From a virus, in IMG/VR virus record IMGVR_UViG_3300048588_000191, positions 1 through 26,576 of that record: a DNA stretch of 26,576 nt; one strand, 5' to 3'. This document shows, in pieces, positions 23,292-26,576 of this stretch (position 1 is the first letter of the stretch; each line of letters starts with the position of its first letter). The notes under the pieces are model-generated. The model saw only the letters and a list, made by a program, of their open reading frames with translations, did no database searches and was not told where the DNA came from. Both the position numbers and the translations under genes were made by a program.

Positions 23292-23544
23292 ACGCACCAT
23301 CCGCAAGGCGTGGCTCCTTTTGGGCCAGCGGAGCCATATCCGCCTCAAGGATGCCGGGGAAACCCTGACCTTGGCCCCCCCCAAAGACTCCGGGCGTGGC
23401 GGCTACCTGCGGTTCCGGCTGGTCCTGAGTACCTGGGAACAGATTGACGGCGAGGCCAAGGGGAGCGGCTACTTTGCCGCTGCCCGATGGCTGGGGGTGG
23501 ACCTTGGGGATGCCGCCAAAGCCCTAGAGGATGCGCTGACGTAG
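23281..23544 (+). CDS. Hypothetical protein at the end of the plus-strand operon
   Basis: An 87-residue protein of unknown role. It has a basic first helix (ERTIRKAWLLLGQRSHIRL), a Gly-rich beta part (GRGGYLRFRLVLS), and a helix (AAARWLGVDLGDAAKALEDAL). ATG at 23281 overlaps the methyltransferase end by 11 bases. Its 3' end overlaps the opposite-strand gene that ends at 23524, so transcripts of the two operons meet here. It may be specific to this phage group. Confidence 0.6.
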   Translation: MTSERTIRKAWLLLGQRSHIRLKDAGETLTLAPPKDSGRGGYLRFRLVLSTWEQIDGEAKGSGYFAAARWLGVDLGDAAKALEDALT

Positions 23545-23655
23545 CCAGCGCCAGAGCCGGACATACCAGGGGGGCCGATAGGGGGGAAAGGGCCGGGGTG
23601 ATTCCCGGCCTTCGCCGTACCCATCCCAAACCTCGCCCGTCTCCTCGGGGATCAC
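23524..23655 (-). CDS. Small Trp- and Pro-rich protein after the HNH gene
   Basis: A 43-residue peptide (starting MIPEETGEVWDGYG and ending in WYVRLWRWLRQRIL). The centre is Pro-rich, and the end is aromatic and basic, a pattern of an amphipathic membrane-touching tail. GTG at 23655 overlaps the HNH stop as GTGA, with GGGAGG just upstream. The last 21 bases overlap the convergent plus-strand gene. Function is unknown. Confidence 0.5.
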   Translation of the reverse strand: MIPEETGEVWDGYGEGRESPRPFPPYRPPWYVRLWRWLRQRIL

Positions 23656-23948
23656 GACTCCTCCCGGTGTACCTGTTGGTGGCAGGTGTAGCAGACCGCT
23701 TGAAGCTGGTCCAAGGGCACAAGCAGCCGACGCACCACACGACCAGAGGCGTAGCTCAGGTGGTGCGGGTCGCCCGTGGCCGGATCGCCCCCACACGCGA
23801 CCTGCAACTCGCACACCCCGCGGCTCCGCTTCTTCACTTCCGCGACCAACTGACGCCACTCCGGGCGCGTGTAGGCATTGGTCGCCTTCGGCTTCGATCG
23901 CCTGGCGATCGGCTTGGTGCTCCGAGGGAGCGGCTTGCGCGGCTTCAT
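23652..23948 (-). CDS. HNH endonuclease domain protein
   Basis: A 98-residue HNH-type nuclease. The N-terminus is very basic (MKPRKPLPRSTKPIARRSKP). Then comes a helix (RPEWRQLVAEVKKRS), the first zinc Cys pair within GVCELQVACGG, the catalytic His in DPHHLSYASG, and the second zinc pair with a histidine in VCYTCHQQVH. The usual Asn position in the 'DNL' segment appears as Gln (LDQLQAVC), so activity may differ from the standard. ATG at 23948 overlaps the upstream TGA as ATGA; the longer frame upstream overlaps the neighbouring gene. HNH proteins often aid packaging or act as homing enzymes; here, far from the terminase, either is possible. Confidence 0.84.
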   Translation of the reverse strand: MKPRKPLPRSTKPIARRSKPKATNAYTRPEWRQLVAEVKKRSRGVCELQVACGGDPATGDPHHLSYASGRVVRRLLVPLDQLQAVCYTCHQQVHREES

Positions 23949-24193
23949 CCCCAGAGCACCGTGATATGCTCCGGCCCGGCCCGAACAGCGCCGCGCTCGA
24001 GCAGCCACTCGACCCATTCCTGATAGGGCACCCGTGGCAACATCGCCCCGCGCATTCCCGGCAGGTATGTCTCGTCGTACCACTTTCGCCACGCCACTTT
24101 TTCGGCCTCGAGATCCATCCCATCAGGGATCAAGAGGTGATCGACCGACGCGTCGGTCCAATCGCCGCCACCCAGGATTGCGTGAAGTTTCAC
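23945..24193 (-). CDS. Hypothetical protein
   Basis: An 82-residue protein of unknown role. It starts MKLHAILGGGDWTDASVDHL, contains an acidic/basic helix (LEAEKVAWRKWYDETYLPG), then VPYQEWVEWLLERGAVRAG. Trp and Tyr are abundant. GTG at 24193 overlaps the upstream TGA as GTGA, and its stop overlaps the HNH start. No cysteine and no membrane helix. Confidence 0.6.
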   Translation of the reverse strand: MKLHAILGGGDWTDASVDHLLIPDGMDLEAEKVAWRKWYDETYLPGMRGAMLPRVPYQEWVEWLLERGAVRAGPEHITVLWG

Positions 24194-24630
24194 GGCCCCC
24201 CCAAGGCGGCGAGGCGGGCGCGGAACGAGTGCCAACCCCTCTGCCATCCCGCGAAGTCGAGAAAGGGTTGCGCCGAGAAGCCGTGGCCGATGCACTCCTC
24301 GACCATCGCCCGGAGGGCGGCGTTCTGCTGGCGGAGGGCGGATTCCGTCGCGTTGCATTCATCGGCCACGCACCCCCAGCACAGCGATTCATTGTCGAAG
24401 TGGTCGCCACACTTGCAGATTGGCAACGGCTCCAACGCCTCGTGTGCCGTCCGCTTCCACTGGTCTCGCTCGACCTCGGCGTCCTTCACCTGCTGGCGGA
24501 GGGCGAGCCAGTCGGCGGCGAGCTCGCGCACCAGTACGGCGTCAGCCATCCGTGCAGGGTCGAGGATGTTGCGGAAAGTCTCCGGGTCAAAGCCCGCGAA
24601 CTTGGCGACCCGCTCCTCAGTCAGCGGCAT
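24190..24630 (-). CDS. Hypothetical protein with a central Cys cluster between helices
   Basis: A 146-residue protein of unknown role. The first 65 residues are helical (ELAADWLALRQQVKDAEVER has heptad character). The centre has a Cys-rich segment with ICKCGDHFDNESLCWGCVAD and a fifth Cys, likely a zinc knuckle. The last part is helical again (ESALRQQNAALRAMVEECIG). I prefer the ATG at 24630 over GTG at 24633 because GGAGG lies seven bases upstream of it and it overlaps the preceding TGA. Phage proteins of this build are often unassigned. Confidence 0.62.
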   Translation of the reverse strand: MPLTEERVAKFAGFDPETFRNILDPARMADAVLVRELAADWLALRQQVKDAEVERDQWKRTAHEALEPLPICKCGDHFDNESLCWGCVADECNATESALRQQNAALRAMVEECIGHGFSAQPFLDFAGWQRGWHSFRARLAALGGP

Positions 24631-24914
24631 CACCCCACCTCCCGGTCGAAGGCCAGTGCGGCGGCGAGGGCTTCGTCAAATGCGTCATCCGCCGCCTCCA
24701 GGTCGTCCCATATCGGGTGCACCTTCTTTCGCCGCACCGCCGCCTCCGCGAGCCGGAGCAGGGCAGCGGTGCGGGTGCCGGGGGCGGGGGTGGCCGATTC
24801 ACGATCCCCCGATCCCAAGCAATAGCCGCATTTCACGCACAGCCCATTCGGGTGGATTTCCAACGAGGCGCACGAACCGCACACGCGCACCTCCACCTCA
24901 ATTCGCTCACTCAC
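24630..24914 (-). CDS. Hypothetical zinc-ribbon protein
   Basis: A 94-residue protein of unknown role. A zinc ribbon lies near the start: VCGSCASL (12-15) and LCVKCGYC (26-32), with a central NG turn. The rest is helical and acidic (RLAEAAVRRKK, then DDLEAADDAFDEALAAALAF). GTG at 24914 overlaps the membrane gene's TGA as GTGA; the stop overlaps the next ATG as TGATG. It begins MSERIEV, similar to MTERVV and MGERND of neighbouring genes. Confidence 0.62.
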   Translation of the reverse strand: MSERIEVEVRVCGSCASLEIHPNGLCVKCGYCLGSGDRESATPAPGTRTAALLRLAEAAVRRKKVHPIWDDLEAADDAFDEALAAALAFDREVG

Positions 24915-25099
24915 CCCTCACCCCCAGCGGCGCGGGCCGCGATGACGTACAGGACGCAGCCAACCACCATCAGGCTTACGACAAAGGCCATCACGCCGTA
25001 GCGATAGGCGACCTCGCCGATTGCCACCATTGTTGCGACACCCCACGCGATGAAGGCGAAAATCCTCACCACGGCGATCACATCGTTGCGCTCCCCCAT
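24911..25099 (-). CDS. Two-helix small membrane protein
   Basis: A 62-residue protein with two likely transmembrane helices, about residues 8-28 (VIAVVRIFAFIAWGVATMVA) and 35-56 (VMAFVVSLMVVGCVLYVIAA), joined by a short loop (GEVAYRYG). It has an acidic/basic first few residues and a GGEG end. Starts are either ATG at 25099 or GTG at 25102 (a GTGATG pair). It could be a holin or a superinfection-exclusion type factor; the size and two helices fit, but there is no lysin gene to support lysis. Confidence 0.65.
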   Translation of the reverse strand: MGERNDVIAVVRIFAFIAWGVATMVAIGEVAYRYGVMAFVVSLMVVGCVLYVIAARAAGGEG

Positions 25100-25350
25100 C
25101 ACCCCTCCTCCGTTGGCGCGGGGGCGGCGAGCGGCGTGCCGTCCGGGACGAATCCGATCGCGTTGCCGTGCCCGTCAATCAGGAACCAGCCGCCATTGCG
25201 CTCACCCGTGGAGCCGGGATTGCCCCCCAGCTGCGCCTCAAGTCCCGCGAACGCATCGGCGTGCCACGGGTCTAGCCCGCGCTCATAGGAGTCGCCGTAG
25301 AAGGGATGCGGGTCCGGCTTCTGGTCTGGTCCGACTACTCGCTCAGTCAT
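25099..25350 (-). CDS. Small hypothetical protein with shared junction tail
   Basis: An 83-residue protein of unknown role. It is polar, with Pro, Gly and Asp (starting MTERVVGPDQKPDPHPFY), a central amphipathic part (WHADAFAGLEAQLGG), and a beta-like region (GGWFLIDGHGNAIGFVPDG). It ends LAAPAPTEEG, matching the ends of the next two upstream genes. ATG at 25350 overlaps the previous stop by eight bases and follows GGAGGAAGG. No Cys cluster is present. Confidence 0.63.
   Translation of the reverse strand: MTERVVGPDQKPDPHPFYGDSYERGLDPWHADAFAGLEAQLGGNPGSTGERNGGWFLIDGHGNAIGFVPDGTPLAAPAPTEEG
25100..25126 (-). repeat. Gene-junction cassette, copy 3
   Basis: On the coding strand GCCGCCCCCGCGCC is followed by AACGGAGGAGGGGTGATG. 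It encodes AAPAPTEEG and then the TGA/ATG junction. It lacks the CACG insertion found in the other two copies. GGAGG here is the ribosome site of the membrane protein gene. Confidence 0.7.
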
Positions 25351-25624
25351 CGTTCCCTTCCTCCGTCGTGGGCGCGGGGGCGAGGAACCCATCGCAAAGG
25401 CACCGAGCGGTGCCGTTGCAGGCCGTGAAGCTCCCCGTGTGCCAGCTTTTCGGGTGGCCGCAATCGGCGCACAGCACGGCACGGGCAGCGTTCAACTCCT
25501 TCCCGATCGCCGCCCGCACCTCCGCCGAGGCGTGGCGCACCTGTTCGATCAGTGGCCGGGGCCGCACGACTTCCCCCGGATTGAAGTCCGGCTCTTGGTG
25601 CCAGTCGCCGTGGTCACTTGTCAT
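25343..25624 (-). CDS. Hypothetical Cys-rich protein (CxxCGH type)
   Basis: A 93-residue protein with a Cys/His segment: LCADCGHPKSWHTGSF, then CNGTARCLCDGF. This C-x2-C-G-H ... C ... C-x-C pattern occurs in many small phage proteins of unknown function and probably binds zinc. Before it is VRHASAEVRAAIGKELN, also present in the upstream neighbour, so the two genes share a module. It ends LAPAPTTEEGN. The ATG at 25624 is preceded by GGAGG six bases upstream, inside the upstream gene's end. Confidence 0.68.
   Translation of the reverse strand: MTSDHGDWHQEPDFNPGEVVRPRPLIEQVRHASAEVRAAIGKELNAARAVLCADCGHPKSWHTGSFTACNGTARCLCDGFLAPAPTTEEGNDD
25346..25383 (-). repeat. Gene-junction cassette, copy 2
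   Basis: On the coding strand CGCCCCCGCGCCCACGACGG is followed by AGGAAGGGAACGATGAC. It encodes APAPTTEEGND and provides the GGAGGAAGG ribosome site for the gene starting at 25350. It is the plain form of the repeat. Confidence 0.75.
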
Positions 25625-25988
25625 TGCCTTCCTCCGTTGTGTCCGTCGTGGGCGCGGGGGCAAGGAGGCCGGACCCACCGCAATGGTCGCACGGTTCGAC
25701 TCCCTCAACCGGGATGGCCTCACCACAGCACTCGCCCTGCCCGTTGGCGCGACCGCAGCACTCCGGGTACACGCCGCGCACCTCTCCGGTGGCTTCGCAG
25801 TTGGGGCAGAGCATCGCGTAGATCGCCGCCCGCACCTCCGGGCTGGCGTGCCGCACCAGCACCGGGGCGAGCAGGTCGCAGTCGGTGGGACGGTCTACCC
25901 TAACGTGTACCGACTGCCACAGACCGTCGATAAACACGCCAGCGTCGGACTCTGCCAAATCCTTCACCAGCTTCTCGCGGTCAATCAT
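25614..25988 (-). CDS. Hypothetical protein with DnaJ-like zinc-finger motifs
   Basis: A 124-residue protein. The first 60 residues are alpha/beta with LVKDLAESDAGVFIDGLWQ and HVRVDRPTDCDLLAP. It then has VRHASPEVRAAI, shared with its downstream neighbour, followed by a Cys-rich stretch: LCPNCEATGE, CCGRANGQGECCG and PCDHCGGSG. The last is a CxxCxGxG motif as in DnaJ-type zinc fingers. It ends LAPAPTTDTTEEGND. ATG at 25988 overlaps the preceding stop by eight bases. No J domain is present, so it is not a chaperone of the full type. Confidence 0.68.
   Translation of the reverse strand: MIDREKLVKDLAESDAGVFIDGLWQSVHVRVDRPTDCDLLAPVLVRHASPEVRAAIYAMLCPNCEATGEVRGVYPECCGRANGQGECCGEAIPVEGVEPCDHCGGSGLLAPAPTTDTTEEGNDK
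25616..25664 (-). repeat. Gene-junction cassette, copy 1
   Basis: On the coding strand TGCCCCCGCGCCCACGACGG is followed by ACACAACGGAGGAAGGCAATGAC. It differs from copy 2 by a nine-base in-frame duplication (adding three residues, DTT type). It encodes APAPTTDTTEEGND and provides the ribosome site for the gene starting at 25624. Confidence 0.75.
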
Positions 25989-26169
25989 CCACCACCTCAC
26001 CGTCAGGGGTCAGCAGGGGGCGGACAAAGCCAACCCAGCTTTCCTCCACCAGCCCGCACTCGATCGCCTTCCGCTCGACGCCGTATGCTTCTTCCGATTC
26101 CGTGTTGCAGAAGTGGTTCACGGCCCACCCGGCGAACTTGCGGAGGCGGGTCAGCTCGTCGTCAGTCAC
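25981..26169 (-). CDS. Small hypothetical protein
   Basis: A 62-residue protein of unknown role: MTDDELTRLRKFAGWAVNHF at the start, and then helices around YGVERKAIECGLVEESW, ending in an acidic tail. It has two Cys residues (not paired as a ribbon). GTG at 26169 overlaps the upstream TGA as GTGA and has GGAGGT about five bases upstream. The frame runs further upstream across the neighbouring gene but with unnatural composition. Confidence 0.6.
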   Translation of the reverse strand: MTDDELTRLRKFAGWAVNHFCNTESEEAYGVERKAIECGLVEESWVGFVRPLLTPDGEVVDD

Positions 26170-26555
26170 GGGGCACCTCCAGTCATCAGCTTGGCGACGT
26201 GGGGGATGTCGGAGACGGGGAGGTCGAGGTGTTGCCAGCCCACACCGCCGCCACCGAACAGCCACAGCTTCCCATCCTCCCACTTGTACTCCCTCCCACT
26301 CGGCGCGGGGTCCGGCGTCTCCGGCACCGCCACCACCTTGCACACGCGATAGGGCGCGCAAGCGGGGTAACGGGCGATGATGCCAGACCTTGCTTCTTCT
26401 TCGTCGCGACAGATGGGTAGAACCACCATGCCGTAGCAGTCCACCACGCACCACCCCACCACCTCCTCCGCTTCGGGCACCACGGCAGGGATCAGGCGCT
26501 CGGCGGTGGCGCGGGCTTCGGCGTACAGGGCTTTGTTGTCGAAGCGGTTGTACAT
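26166..26555 (-). CDS. Hypothetical protein
   Basis: A 129-residue protein of unknown role. It starts MYNRFDNKALYAEARATAER, contains a beta segment (VVGWCVVDCYGMVVLPIC), a charged helix (DEEEARSGIIARY), a stretch with CAPYRVCKVVAVPE, and a Gly-rich part (EYKWEDGKLWLFGGGGVGW). The ATG at 26555 or the GTG at 26558 (GTGATG) are the start candidates; the former overlaps an upstream TGA. Several Cys residues are present but they do not form a clear knuckle. Confidence 0.6.
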   Translation of the reverse strand: MYNRFDNKALYAEARATAERLIPAVVPEAEEVVGWCVVDCYGMVVLPICRDEEEARSGIIARYPACAPYRVCKVVAVPETPDPAPSGREYKWEDGKLWLFGGGGVGWQHLDLPVSDIPHVAKLMTGGAP

Positions 26556-26576
26556 CACGTCGCCCTTCGTCGTCTT
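26555..26576 (-). CDS. 3' end of a preceding gene (trace)
   Basis: At the window edge a frame reads R R R R A T and stops with the TGA at 26557-26555 that overlaps the next ATG. This matches the overlap pattern of the operon, so it is probably the last codons of another gene. Nothing more can be said. Confidence 0.3.

Noticed and set aside
23966-26420. Long plus-strand open frames (440 and 456 codons) opposite the small minus-strand genes
   Set aside because: Low-complexity Pro/Arg/Ser content. The minus strand shows start/stop-coupled genes with ribosome sites and conserved Cys patterns.
1-26576. tRNA genes, CRISPR arrays, insertion sequences and attachment sites
   Set aside because: No cloverleaf, no regularly spaced repeats with unique spacers, no transposase or integrase frame, and no repeat with a suitable position was seen by eye.

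Overview
The window is a piece of a tailed double-stranded DNA phage (siphovirus-like, HK97-type head) that infects an unidentified GC-rich bacterium. The evidence is a complete packaging, head and tail gene set in canonical order, strong GC richness with many GTG starts, near-total absence of intergenic DNA, and short start/stop overlaps at almost every gene boundary. I see no integrase, repressor, tRNA, DNA polymerase, endolysin or CRISPR array, so the fragment is probably incomplete at both ends and gives no sign of lysogeny. The host cannot be named from the sequence.

Layout. (1) 1-17107, minus strand, read from right to left: small terminase, large terminase, portal fused to a MuF domain, prohead protease, HK97 major capsid protein, a three-gene sugar and methyl-transfer cassette (glycosyltransferase, methyltransferase, two-domain glycosyltransferase), head-tail adaptor, stopper, HK97-gp10-like protein, tail terminator, major tail protein, tail assembly chaperones with a -1 frameshift site, tape measure protein, a distal tail protein, a large tail-tip or fibre-like protein, and the start of one more gene. 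(2) 17108-17316: the only sizeable gene-free stretch. It is a divergent control region with a candidate promoter overlapped by a palindrome, a 14-bp direct repeat and an inverted repeat. (3) 17317-23544, plus strand: thirteen overlapping genes. Most are small unknowns, but the operon holds two DNA-modification enzymes: an SNF2-type helicase fused to an amino-methyltransferase, and a C5-cytosine methyltransferase. (4) 23524-26576, minus strand: eleven small overlapping genes plus a trace of a twelfth. They include an HNH nuclease, a two-helix membrane protein and several proteins with cysteine clusters.

How they work together. The right-to-left operon builds and fills the particle. The terminase packages DNA through the portal, the protease matures the capsid, the connector proteins join head to tail, and the tape measure with its chaperones sets tail length. 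The transferase cassette sits inside this operon, just after a strong hairpin downstream of the capsid gene, and probably decorates the virion or a host surface glycan. The plus-strand operon probably acts early and modifies phage DNA against host restriction.

The features most worth following up are: the poly-U -1 frameshift upstream of the tape measure gene; the capsid-adjacent transferase cassette, whose last protein ends in an E3-binding-like domain; the helicase-methyltransferase fusion; a three-copy gene-junction cassette whose bases encode the end of one protein and the ribosome binding site of the next; and a promoter/operator that would make the terminase mRNA leaderless.
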